Source: Vibrio renipiscarius
GTDB taxonomy: Bacteria; Pseudomonadota; Gammaproteobacteria; Enterobacterales; Vibrionaceae
Direction: 5' to 3'
Assembly (NCBI RefSeq): GCF_000827885.1
Contig: NZ_JTKH01000008.1
Span: 1-64,000, forward strand
DNA: 64,000 nt
This document shows positions 32,045 through 39,896 of this stretch, in pieces. Positions within the stretch are counted from its first letter, which is position 1; the number at the start of each line of letters is the position of its first letter. A program made the position numbers and the translations under genes. Below the pieces are notes generated by a model. The model was given only the letters and a program-made list of their open reading frames with translations, was not told the origin of the DNA and ran no database searches.

Positions 32045-32144
32045 AATTCTATCGCTAACAGCTACCTTTCTAGTGACCAAGTTAATGAATCAAACTTTTA
32101 TCGCTTTTTTCGATTAACTTAATCTATTTAATTCGCTTTTTTCA

Positions 32145-32163
32145 ATAGTACAATCTGTACTAT
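32145..32163. promoter_or_regulatory. 19-bp palindrome between oxyR2 and prx: candidate operator
   Basis: ATAGTACA-ATC-TGTACTAT is a perfect inverted repeat with a 3-bp centre. It holds ATAG and CTAT ends like OxyR half-sites, but the ATAG-N11-CTAT gap is not the canonical N7. It lies 81-99 bp before the peroxiredoxin ATG and 101-119 bp before the regulator start. Confidence 0.5.
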
Positions 32164-32243
32164 AGTTTGTCCCGTACAAACAAGGACCAAACCAAAATCA
32201 ATCGAATGGTTTGGAACATACCAAAATTTTTAGGAGCAAAAAA

Positions 32244-32852
32244 ATGGTACTAGTAGGTCGTCAAGCCCCTGACTTTACTGCAGCAGCTGTTCTAGGTAAC
32301 GGTGAGATCGTTGATAACTTCAACTTTGCAGAATTCACTAAAGGTAAGAAAGCGGTTGTTTTCTTCTACCCACTAGATTTCACTTTCGTTTGCCCATCTG
32401 AGCTAATCGCTTTCGATAACCGTCTAGCTGATTTCCAAGCTAAAGGCGTTGAAGTTATCGGCGTTTCTATCGATTCTCAGTTCTCTCACAACGCATGGCG
32501 TAACACTGCTATCGCTGATGGCGGTATCGGTCAAGTTAAGTACCCTCTAGTTGCTGACGTGAAACACGAAATCTGTAAAGCATACGACGTTGAGCACCCA
32601 GAAGCTGGTGTTGCATTCCGCGGTTCTTTCCTAATCGACGAAGACGGTCTTGTACGCCACCAAGTTGTGAACGACCTACCTCTAGGCCGTAACATCGACG
32701 AAATGCTACGTATGGTTGACGCACTAAACTTCCACCAGAAGCACGGCGAAGTATGTCCTGCACAATGGGAAGAAGGTAAAGCAGGTATGGACGCATCACC
32801 TAAAGGTGTAGCAGCGTTCCTATCTGAGCACTCTGCAGACCTAGCTAAATAA
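32244..32852 (+). CDS. prx2: 2-Cys peroxiredoxin (AhpC/Prx1 type)
   Basis: This 202-residue cytoplasmic peroxidase has the peroxidatic Cys50 in FTFVCPSE and the resolving Cys171 in VCPAQW. GGIG (93-96), one part of the hyperoxidation-sensitivity signature, is present but the C-terminal YF motif is absent. TAGGAG lies 6-10 nt before the ATG at 32244; a longer in-frame ORF from 32211 is not needed. Codon choice (many CTA, GGT, GAA) suggests high expression. With divergent OxyR2 it corresponds to the Prx2/OxyR2 pair of vibrios. Confidence 0.95.
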   Translation: MVLVGRQAPDFTAAAVLGNGEIVDNFNFAEFTKGKKAVVFFYPLDFTFVCPSELIAFDNRLADFQAKGVEVIGVSIDSQFSHNAWRNTAIADGGIGQVKYPLVADVKHEICKAYDVEHPEAGVAFRGSFLIDEDGLVRHQVVNDLPLGRNIDEMLRMVDALNFHQKHGEVCPAQWEEGKAGMDASPKGVAAFLSEHSADLAK

Positions 32853-32980
32853 TTTAGCCTGAGACGCAAAAACGAGTTAAGTCATTAACTCGCTATTACC
32901 CCCGCTCAACGGGTAATCGGTTGGACAAATAAAGCATAAGCGCAAAGCGCAACGCCAATCAGTAATAGTAAAGTCTTAAT

Positions 32981-33012
32981 AAAAAGCCCGAAGCATCGCT
33001 TCGGGCTTTTTT
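32981..33012 (+). terminator. Intrinsic terminator after prx
   Basis: The stem AAGCCCGAAGC/GCTTCGGGCTT is followed by TTTT, about 130 bp beyond the prx stop. Little else is in the gap 32853-33137. Confidence 0.93.
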
Positions 33013-33137
33013 ATTCCCGCAATTTCTGTTCATGTCTCCCTCTCTATATAGTCATTTTCGTATAGCGACCCCTTTTTTTAGTGCGACTCGATCTATAAAA
33101 CCGATTGTCGAATCGGCTTTTGCGGCGTTATGATAAA

Positions 33138-33202
33138 GACACGGTGATGGGGTTCCACCGTGACCTTTCGGTCAAAACCGCACTATGCTAATGACTCCTA
33201 CA
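33138..33202 (+). promoter_or_regulatory. Fluoride riboswitch aptamer (crcB RNA motif)
   Basis: The fluoride aptamer consensus is present in order. The P1 stem CACGGTG/CACCGTG (33140-33146 with 33156-33162) contains the conserved GGTGATGG, and its loop ends in TTC. A small hairpin GACC-TTTC-GGTC follows (33162-33173). Then come AAAACCGC and the highly conserved 3' part GCTAATGACTCCTAC (33187-33201), where most relatives read GCTGATGACTCCTAC. Loop-loop pairing that forms the fluoride pocket is implied. It lies 214 bp upstream of the NifU-like gene on the same strand. The class usually controls fluoride exporters. Confidence 0.92.
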
Positions 33203-33306
33203 GAAACGAAAACAGGTCTGCCTGTTGGATATGGTTTGTATTTTAGATACATCCGTATGAGTTCTGTAGTGAGCATGCTAACTCTCTCCAACCCCACCTG
33301 TTTTTC
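33195..33306 (+). other. Probable expression platform of the fluoride riboswitch
   Basis: The 3' end of the aptamer can pair with downstream RNA: CTACAGAA (33198-33205) with TTCTGTAG (33262-33269), extended by CTC (33195-33197) and GAG (33271-33273) with one bulged T. A competing stem pairs GAAAACAGGT (33208-33217) with ACCTGTTTTTC (33296-33306), just before the end of a T-run. These alternatives cannot both form with the aptamer, as expected of a switch. Folding is inferred by eye. The remaining leader (33307-33415) has no recognised element. Confidence 0.55.
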
Positions 33307-33415
33307 AACACAATTAAACGACACCCACGATTGTAACGGTTTGATTTCGGCGTTAACTGTCCGATGTAGCGGCCATTTCGATTGTTCTCTGGTTGTCATT
33401 GAGTGGGAAAACATC

Positions 33416-34108
33416 ATGCAATATTCACACGAAATTCAATCCATGTGTCCAATTCAACGGGGCGATTTACATGCTTCGGCACCTATCCCGGTTGAAGGCA
33501 CAATGGTTAACCCTAAAGATGTCATTGCCATTTCAGGCCTAAGCCATGGCGTTGGTGCTTGCGCACCACAACAAGGCGCGGCCAAGCTCACCTTGAATGT
33601 AAAAAATGGCATCATCGAAGAAGCACTGATTGAAACCATCGGCTGCTCAGGCATGACGCAATCGGCTGCGATGGCCGCGGAAATCCTCACCGGCAAAACC
33701 ATTCTTGAAGCGCTCAATACGGATCTAGTGTGTGATGCCATCAACGTCGCCATGCGTGAAATCTTCCTCCAGTTTGTTTATGGCCGAACTCAATCTGCTT
33801 TTTCTGAAGGTGGACTGGAAATCGGTGCCGCTTTAGAAGATTTAGGCCAAACACAACGCAGCCAAGTGGGAACCAGTTACGCGACACTCGCCAAAGGTGT
33901 GCGCTATATGGAGCTCGCCGAAGGCTATGTAACCCAATTGGCTCTGGATGAAAACAGTGAGGTCATCGGTTATCAATACCTCAACCTCGGCAAAATGATG
34001 AAAGCAATAAACCAAGGCATTCCTGCTGATGAAGCGGCCAAGTCCGCTAGTGGCACTTATGGTCGGTTTGACGAAGCCGTCAAAACCATCAATCCACGCC
34101 AACAATGA
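33416..34108 (+). CDS. NifU/IscU-like Fe-S cluster scaffold protein
   Basis: This 230-residue protein has the three cysteines of IscU-type scaffolds in matching contexts: GVGACAPQQGAAKLTL, ETIGCSGMTQSAAMA and DLVCDAINVAMRE. The N-terminus MQYSHEIQSMCPIQRGDLH and the long C-terminal part distinguish it from IscU; homologues as I know them begin at this Met. An in-frame ATG at 33185 lies inside the riboswitch and is not a credible start. The Shine-Dalgarno signal is weak (GTGGGA, 8 nt away). It is followed 38 bp later by the GGGtGRT gene. Its function in fluoride response is inferred from the leader only. Confidence 0.85.
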   Translation: MQYSHEIQSMCPIQRGDLHASAPIPVEGTMVNPKDVIAISGLSHGVGACAPQQGAAKLTLNVKNGIIEEALIETIGCSGMTQSAAMAAEILTGKTILEALNTDLVCDAINVAMREIFLQFVYGRTQSAFSEGGLEIGAALEDLGQTQRSQVGTSYATLAKGVRYMELAEGYVTQLALDENSEVIGYQYLNLGKMMKAINQGIPADEAAKSASGTYGRFDEAVKTINPRQQ

Positions 34109-34146
34109 TTGCCCGTTAATTTTGCTGTAAATAAGAGGAAAAAATC

Positions 34147-35139
34147 ATGACGACTCAACTTACCCCATCCGTACGTCGCGTATTAAATGAAATGAATTTG
34201 GTATCGTTCGAGCAAGCTCATCAGTATTGCCTTGAACATGGGATTGATGCGAAAGCACTGGTACTCGATACCCAACCGATCGCGTTTGAAAGCGCGGCTG
34301 ACGCATATGCCTTAGGCACTGCTCTCGCGATTTATCGCCAAGCAAAAAATGCCGAACAAGCAGCCAATATCATTGGTGAAGGCTTGCAAGCCGTGACTAA
34401 ATCCGGAAGTGTCGCGGAGCAGCGTCAAGTCGGCATCGGCCATGGTCAACTTGCCGCTCGCTTACTCAATGAACAAAGCCAATGCTTTGCATTTTTAGCC
34501 GGGCACGAATCTTTCGCGGCCGCAGAAGGCGCCATTAAAATTGCGCTTAACGTCAATAAATCTCGTCAATCGCCACTGAAAGTGATCTTAAATGGTCTAG
34601 GCAAAGATGCCGCTTATCTCATCTCGCGTATTAATGGCTTTGCCTATGTGCGCACGCAATTTGACTACCAAACCGGTGAGCTCCACGAGGTTGAACGCCG
34701 CCGTTTTTCACAAGGCCCACGAGGTGACATCTTGTGCTACGGCGCAGATGATGTGCGTGAAGGCGTGGCGATCATGCATAAAGAACAAGTGGATGTGAGC
34801 ATTACCGGCAACTCAACCAACCCAACTCGCTTCCAACATCCTGTCGCGGGCATCTACAAAACGGAACGAAATCGTCAAGATTTAGCGTATTTCTCTGTCG
34901 CATCCGGTGGCGGTACCGGCCGCACGCTGCACCCAGATAACGTGGCCGCGGGCCCTGCCTCATATGGGATGACCGACACCATGGGTCGCATGCATGCAGA
35001 CGCTCAATTTGCTGGCAGCTCTTCCGTGCCAGCGCACGTGGCGATGATGGGTTTTATTGGTATGGGCAATAACCCGATGGTGGGCGCTACCGTTGCTCTC
35101 GCCGTAGCGGTTGGGGAGTTACATTTGCAAGCAGCCTAA
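34147..35139 (+). CDS. GGGtGRT-motif protein, function unknown
   Basis: This 330-residue protein contains the family motif GGGTGRT (ASGGGTGRTLHPD) near residue 260, with conserved surroundings (GSVAEQRQVGIGHGQLAARLL, FAGSSSVPAHVAMMGFIGMGNNPMVGATVA). The C-terminal third is glycine-rich and hydrophobic but shows no clear membrane helix pattern. AAGAGG lies 8 nt before the ATG. The gene is generally next to a NifU-like scaffold, as here, and both are under a fluoride riboswitch. No biochemical activity is established that I know of. Confidence 0.88.
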   Translation: MTTQLTPSVRRVLNEMNLVSFEQAHQYCLEHGIDAKALVLDTQPIAFESAADAYALGTALAIYRQAKNAEQAANIIGEGLQAVTKSGSVAEQRQVGIGHGQLAARLLNEQSQCFAFLAGHESFAAAEGAIKIALNVNKSRQSPLKVILNGLGKDAAYLISRINGFAYVRTQFDYQTGELHEVERRRFSQGPRGDILCYGADDVREGVAIMHKEQVDVSITGNSTNPTRFQHPVAGIYKTERNRQDLAYFSVASGGGTGRTLHPDNVAAGPASYGMTDTMGRMHADAQFAGSSSVPAHVAMMGFIGMGNNPMVGATVALAVAVGELHLQAA

Positions 35140-35157
35140 TTAACCCAACGTATTTTC

Positions 35158-35199
35158 GGTTAAAAGTAGAGTCCAAATGGCGCGGGTCTGCTTTTAACC
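35158..35199 (+). terminator. Strong hairpin after the GGGtGRT gene
   Basis: GGTTAAAAGTAGA (35158-35170) pairs with TCTGCTTTTAACC (35187-35199) over 13 bp with one G-U pair, 19 bp past the stop. No T-run follows, so it may end the transcript by another route or protect the 3' end. The rest of the gap to dapD holds nothing recognised. Confidence 0.5.
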
Positions 35200-35407
35200 A
35201 AGTCTAAGCATGGTCGCTTTCTCCCTTAGCTCACCTTTCTAATAAGACGGAAATATCGCTATTCAGACAAAGCGTGTTCTTTAATAGACTTTATCCTGAT
35301 CTCCCCTTTCCAGGGTCCCATTGTCTCTTTATGATGGCTTATAACATTATTTCAATCTCTTGCCATTGAATGGGCGAGAGTAAAAGACTCAACAATGGAG
35401 ATCGACT

Positions 35408-36439
35408 ATGGCTTTCTTTTCACTGGCTTTTGGTACAGCGACAAAAAACCGCGACGGTAAAATCATCGAAGCGTTTTTTCCACACCCTCAACTTAACCCA
35501 AGTGAGGCGTTGGTTCAGGCGCTAGCCGCTGTCGCAGGTTACGAACAAGGCAACCAAGCGATCGAAATCTCTGCGGCGCAAAGCGCTGAACTTGCCGCAG
35601 CATTCACTGCAAACAACGATGTCGCTAATGCTGCTTTCGCTGCCAAAGCAGCAGAATCGGCACAACCGCTTGTTTTAGTGATTTTAGCGACAGATGAACA
35701 ACCCCAATCAGTGGCAGAAGGCTTCCTTAAGCTACAGCTGATCTCTAACCGTCTGGTGAAACCACATGGCACCGTTCTGGATGGTATCTTTGGTCTACTG
35801 CACAACATCGCATGGACGAACGAAGGCCCTATCGACCTACCAGAATTGGCAGAACGTCAAATTGAAGCTCGCCTAGCAGGCCGCGCACTTAGCGTTGATT
35901 GCGTTGATAAGTTCCCTAAAATGGTGGATTACGTTGTACCAACAGGTGTGCGTATTGCGGATACCTCTCGCGTACGCCTTGGCGCTCACGTTGGTGAAGG
36001 CACCACGGTTATGCACGAAGGCTTCATCAACTTTAATGCAGGTACAACTGGTGTGAGCATGGTTGAAGGTCGTATTTCTGCTGGTGTTGTTGTAGGCAAC
36101 GGTTCAGACATCGGCGGTGGCGCTTCTATCATGGGTACACTATCGGGTGGTGGTAAAGTCGTGGTTTCTATCGGTGAAAACTCACTACTTGGCGCAAATG
36201 CAGGCCTTGGCTTCCCTATGGGTGACCGTTGTACGATTGAATCAGGCCTGTATGTGACGGCAGGTTCAAAAGTACGCATGCTTGACTCTGAAGGTAAAGA
36301 AGTTGAAATGGCAAAAGCGCGCGACCTTGCTGGTGTTTCTGATTTGCTTTTCCGTCGTAACTCAGTGACTGGCCAAATCGAATGTTTAGCGAACAAGAGC
36401 GCGGTTGAGCTAAACGCAGAGCTGCATAAGAACAACTAA
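35408..36439 (+). CDS. dapD: Tetrahydrodipicolinate N-succinyltransferase, DapD
   Basis: DapD (343 residues) transfers succinyl from succinyl-CoA to tetrahydrodipicolinate on the way to lysine and meso-diaminopimelate. It has an N-terminal region of mixed fold and a left-handed beta-helix of hexapeptide repeats (VRLGAHVGEGTTVM, SAGVVVGNGSDIGGGASIMGTLSGGG, NSLLGANAGLGFPMG). It is the longer DapD type (343 rather than the 274 residues of E. coli DapD). GGAG lies 7 nt before the ATG. Nothing links it to its neighbours functionally. Confidence 0.95.
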   Translation: MAFFSLAFGTATKNRDGKIIEAFFPHPQLNPSEALVQALAAVAGYEQGNQAIEISAAQSAELAAAFTANNDVANAAFAAKAAESAQPLVLVILATDEQPQSVAEGFLKLQLISNRLVKPHGTVLDGIFGLLHNIAWTNEGPIDLPELAERQIEARLAGRALSVDCVDKFPKMVDYVVPTGVRIADTSRVRLGAHVGEGTTVMHEGFINFNAGTTGVSMVEGRISAGVVVGNGSDIGGGASIMGTLSGGGKVVVSIGENSLLGANAGLGFPMGDRCTIESGLYVTAGSKVRMLDSEGKEVEMAKARDLAGVSDLLFRRNSVTGQIECLANKSAVELNAELHKNN

Positions 36440-36479
36440 TTGCCGTTGCCCTGTAAGTCACTTTGACACTAAAACATCA

Positions 36480-36507
36480 ATCCCTGCAATTAATTGCGGG
36501 GATTTTT
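36480..36507 (+). terminator. Intrinsic terminator after dapD
   Basis: ATCCCTGCAA pairs with TTGCGGGGAT (one G-U) and TTTTATT follows, 40 bp past the stop. Confidence 0.85.
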
Positions 36508-36599
36508 ATTATTACCATAGAAAAATTCAATTGTAGCTATTAAGCTCCGCTCCTTATTATCAATCTCGTCCTGCAGATGCCCGAAGCTGAATTATTCTA

Positions 36600-37706
36600 A
36601 TGAAAAAAATCGTTTACCTATCACTTGCCTTGTTGACTGGCTGTTCTTTATCGCCCGACGAGCCGCAAAATTGCGCCTGTGAAACCCCGCCGACTTATCA
36701 GCCGAGTGATAACCAGCAAGAGAACATCAATCAACTCATGACGTATGTGGCAAAAATTGCCAAAGAACGCTGGGGAGAAGATGAGTTTGTGGAAGCCGGT
36801 AAGCATCGTTATGTAAAGTACCTTGATGGCTTCAGTACCCGCGCTCACATCGATTTTGATAAGGGCAAGATTTACGTTTCCACCATTGCCCAAAATCAGC
36901 CGCACCAGAAATTACAAAAAGCGATCACTCAAACCTTACTTATGCCTGCCGATCCAGCGCATGCTCAGTTGTTTAGTGATAAAGAAGCGGTCCTGCGTGG
37001 CAAACCGTTTTTACTGGGTCAGGTTGTCGATCATGAAGGTAAACCTATCGAATGGGAATGGCGTGCGAATCGCTACTCAGACTACCTGATGGCCAATAAG
37101 CTACAAAGTAAACCCATCAAACGTGGCAACGCCTACTATGTAGAAATCAACATGGTAAAAGATCACTTAGAGCAGCGAGAATATCAGTATGCAGGACTGA
37201 TTCGTGAGGCGTCTAACCGGTACGATATCCCTGAAGATTTAATCTATTCGATCATCAAAACCGAAAGCAGCTTCAACCCTTACGCGGTCAGTCATGCTGG
37301 CGCGTATGGTCTGATGCAGGTCATTCCAAAAACCGCAGGCGCTGATGTTTTTAATCTGGTGAAGAAAAAACCCGGTATTCCCACGAAAGAATACCTGTTC
37401 GATCCGGCCAACAATATTGATACCGGTGCCGCGTATTTCTACATCTTGAAAAATCGCTATTTGCGAGATGTGAAACACCCAACCTCAATGCATTTTAGTA
37501 TGATTTCCGCTTATAACGGGGGTACAGGTGGCGTAATGTCCGCCTTTGACAGCAGCGATCGAAAGCGCGCGATGGTGAAGTTAAATGCCGCCTCGCCAAA
37601 ACAAGTTTATGACACGCTCACCACTCAGCATCCAAAAGCAGAAGCACGCCGTTATTTACAAAAAGTGCTCTACTTTCAAAAAGACTTCAATGAGAACGTC
37701 ATCTAA
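36600..37706 (+). CDS. mltC: Membrane-bound lytic murein transglycosylase C, MltC
   Basis: This 368-residue outer-membrane lipoprotein cleaves the glycan strand of peptidoglycan to 1,6-anhydro products. The lipobox LLTGC gives Cys15 as the lipidated residue. The C-terminal soluble-lytic-transglycosylase domain holds the catalytic Glu in IIKTESSFNPYAVS and the motifs GAYGLMQVIP, NIDTGAAYF and SAYNGG. An N-terminal DUF3393 region precedes it. It stands alone between two terminators. Confidence 0.96.
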   Translation: MKKIVYLSLALLTGCSLSPDEPQNCACETPPTYQPSDNQQENINQLMTYVAKIAKERWGEDEFVEAGKHRYVKYLDGFSTRAHIDFDKGKIYVSTIAQNQPHQKLQKAITQTLLMPADPAHAQLFSDKEAVLRGKPFLLGQVVDHEGKPIEWEWRANRYSDYLMANKLQSKPIKRGNAYYVEINMVKDHLEQREYQYAGLIREASNRYDIPEDLIYSIIKTESSFNPYAVSHAGAYGLMQVIPKTAGADVFNLVKKKPGIPTKEYLFDPANNIDTGAAYFYILKNRYLRDVKHPTSMHFSMISAYNGGTGGVMSAFDSSDRKRAMVKLNAASPKQVYDTLTTQHPKAEARRYLQKVLYFQKDFNENVI

Positions 37707-37709
37707 ATC

Positions 37710-37739
37710 AAAAAGGCTTGGCACTTGCCAAGCCTTTTC
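37710..37739 (+). terminator. Intrinsic terminator after mltC
   Basis: AAAGGCTTGGCA/TGCCAAGCCTTTT starts 3 bp past the mltC stop. With A-run and T-run on both sides it could also serve convergent nnrS. Confidence 0.9.
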
Positions 37740-37764
37740 TCATTCTAATACGCGCATTACCTAA

Positions 37765-38949
37765 TTAACCTGGGTGCCCGTCAGCGCGTGGCGTGATCAA
37801 CATATAGCCAAATTTGAAGACAAACAAAGCAAAAGCCACCGCCCACAATACCGCACTGATATCGATCATTACGAGCATTTGAGCGGGGAATAACACCACA
37901 CCAAAACTACGTATTAAGGCGGCAACAAATAAGAAGATAAACGCCCATGCTATTTTAGGGCCTTCATAAATCGCACGTCCGGTATGTCCCATAGTGACAC
38001 GGGTGACCATGGCTAAAATCAAACCAGCCAGCGCTCCAATCGCCAATAAATGAATCATATTATGTTGTGCAAAGACGTTCTGCCATAAGCCTCGAGCAAG
38101 CAAGCTAAGAGGGATGCACAAGTAAGCTAGGTGCAGTGACCATACCAGCGGTTCTTTCAATGTTCGCCACGGTTTCCAGCGCAACACTTTCACAAGCTGT
38201 GCAATCCCCGCTATCACCATCAATGACTGACCCAGTTCAGAAAATGTTAACGGGAAGAAACTCAAGACAAACAGAGCCAATAGTGGAATATTGCCCATCC
38301 ATTCTAACCACGCAAGCGGTTGTGGCTTTTCAAAATTAAAACGACGCGCAGTAAAGAAAGGGATAACTCGGCCGCCCATAACAGCGAGCAATAACGTGAA
38401 CCACCACAACATTGCTTGCCAAACTGCCGATGCAGAAAAGGGAGGCATGCCTTTCACGCAAGCGTAGCTAGCAAAATTAGCCGCGATCGCTAAAAGAAAT
38501 AACGGAACAAAAAAGAGATTGCGCCAGCCTTTTGCTTGGAAGACTCGCCACGCCACTTCATAAGCGGCAAAAGCGAGGAATAGCGCGTCGAAAATAGAAA
38601 TGACCCAAAGGGGTACCGGCGTCCAAAAGAGTACGCGAGGTATCAACCATAACAGCACAATCATTAAGAGCCGGTAGCTTTTGGTCCCATTCACTCCGGT
38701 CCAATTCTGTACTGCGGTTAAAACAAAGCCAACCACAATCGCCATTGCAAAGCCAAATAGCATTTCATGCACATGCCACCATAGCGCGGGCACTTGTAAT
38801 GCCGACGGTTGGCCGGTGCGAAACATCCACACCCAAACAGGGATAGCGATCAACGCATAAATACAACCCAACAAAAAGAAAGGACGAAAACCAAGACGTA
38901 AAACAGCTGGGATTTTTTCTTCTACCCGCTTATCAGTAATATTGAGCAA
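37765..38949 (-). CDS. nnrS: NnrS-family haem-copper membrane protein
   Basis: This inner-membrane protein (394 residues, about 12 helices) belongs to NnrS, linked to resistance to nitric oxide and to protection of Fe-S enzymes under nitrosative stress. Markers are LRLGFRPFFLLG, WHVHEMLFGFAMA, GGRVIPFFTARR, MIHLLAIGALAG and the late MVTRVTMGHTGR, with histidines that bind haem/metal. I start at a TTG (38949; protein begins (M)LNITDKR) because GGAG lies 7 nt upstream and homologues begin there; an ATG at 38997 is the alternative. Confidence 0.9.
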   Translation of the reverse strand: MLNITDKRVEEKIPAVLRLGFRPFFLLGCIYALIAIPVWVWMFRTGQPSALQVPALWWHVHEMLFGFAMAIVVGFVLTAVQNWTGVNGTKSYRLLMIVLLWLIPRVLFWTPVPLWVISIFDALFLAFAAYEVAWRVFQAKGWRNLFFVPLFLLAIAANFASYACVKGMPPFSASAVWQAMLWWFTLLLAVMGGRVIPFFTARRFNFEKPQPLAWLEWMGNIPLLALFVLSFFPLTFSELGQSLMVIAGIAQLVKVLRWKPWRTLKEPLVWSLHLAYLCIPLSLLARGLWQNVFAQHNMIHLLAIGALAGLILAMVTRVTMGHTGRAIYEGPKIAWAFIFLFVAALIRSFGVVLFPAQMLVMIDISAVLWAVAFALFVFKFGYMLITPRADGHPG

Positions 38950-39013
38950 AGTGATACTCCAAAAATAATATCGGCCTTTAATGGCAAACTTGGTCATTGC
39001 ATTTTTTACGCCA

Positions 39014-39061
39014 ATATAAAATCACTATATTTCAATAATTTAAAATAAATTGATTTTATAT
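39014..39061. repeat. 11-bp inverted repeat upstream of nnrS
   Basis: ATATAAAATCA (39014-39024) and TGATTTTATAT (39051-39061) are perfect complements separated by 26 AT-rich bases. It is 65-112 bp before the nnrS start. It could be an operator or a cruciform; no known NO-regulator site is matched. Confidence 0.5.
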
Positions 39062-39214
39062 AGAGTCATTTAGACCTTACTCAAATGTGTCACTTTGACT
39101 TTATAGCTTTAATTGGACTTATAGCTTATTGAGATAACATCGAACCGATGGTGCTTTGGTCATCCGATGATTATCGATATGATGAGCAGTCTCTTCCAAT
39201 GAAACGAGCATAAT

Positions 39215-39769
39215 ATGACCGACTATATTTTTGGCTATGGCAGTTTAATGAACTCAGCATCGCGACAGCTGACGGGACAAACCTCCGAGGCGACACCCGC
39301 GATTGCTCATGGCTTATGTCGTTACTGGGGGAAAGTGGATGAAAGCTACCTATTGGCTCCATTAGTCGTCACTAAGGGAGATGGCATCGTAAACGGCGTA
39401 TTGCTGCAACTCGATAGCGAACAATTAAGTGAATTTGACCATCGTGAACGAGGCTATCAACGCATCAAGTTGGATCATAACGCCCTAGAAAGCACATTGA
39501 ATTTAAGTACAAATGATAACGTGTGGATCTACATCACCGATCAAGCCATTCCACCGTGTATCGTGAGTCCAATAATGCAAACCTATGTCGATACGGTATT
39601 AGCGGGCTGCTTAGAAGTCTCTGACCGGTTCGCTCAACAATTTATCGATCACACCATCGGCTGGCATCACCCACGAGAAAACGACCGTCAAAACCCGAAA
39701 TATGGCAACCTTGCCGGTGTAAGCCGCGAAGCCATACAAAAAATCGACCGTTTACTGGCGAGCCGCTAA
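39215..39769 (+). CDS. Gamma-glutamylcyclotransferase-like protein
   Basis: This 184-residue protein has the fold marker YGSL right at the start (YIFGYGSLMNSAS), followed by FDHRERGYQRI, where the catalytic Glu of the cyclotransferase fold is expected. GGCT-fold enzymes cyclise gamma-glutamyl amines or glutathione, so a role in glutathione turnover is possible, but ChaC-type motifs are not clear. It is divergent from nnrS and is followed by two overlapping hairpins (39793-39829) before the MATE gene. Confidence 0.82.
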   Translation: MTDYIFGYGSLMNSASRQLTGQTSEATPAIAHGLCRYWGKVDESYLLAPLVVTKGDGIVNGVLLQLDSEQLSEFDHRERGYQRIKLDHNALESTLNLSTNDNVWIYITDQAIPPCIVSPIMQTYVDTVLAGCLEVSDRFAQQFIDHTIGWHHPRENDRQNPKYGNLAGVSREAIQKIDRLLASR

Positions 39770-39896
39770 TCTTCACCATCAAGACTAACGCACTCTTTCT
39801 CACTCAATGAGAAAGAGCGTTATACGCTCAAAAAGTCGCCGATATAATAGCCCGCCACCGACCATGGCTAATCCCCGTACTGATCTGAGCACCCTA

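Noticed and set aside
32211..32243. Earlier start for the peroxiredoxin gene
   Set aside because: TAGGAG points to the ATG at 32244, and the extra residues are absent in AhpC/Prx proteins.
33185..33415. In-frame open stretch extending the NifU-like gene upstream by 77 codons
   Set aside because: It runs through the fluoride aptamer and leader, and the encoded residues do not look like any scaffold N-terminus. Homologues begin at the Met at 33416.
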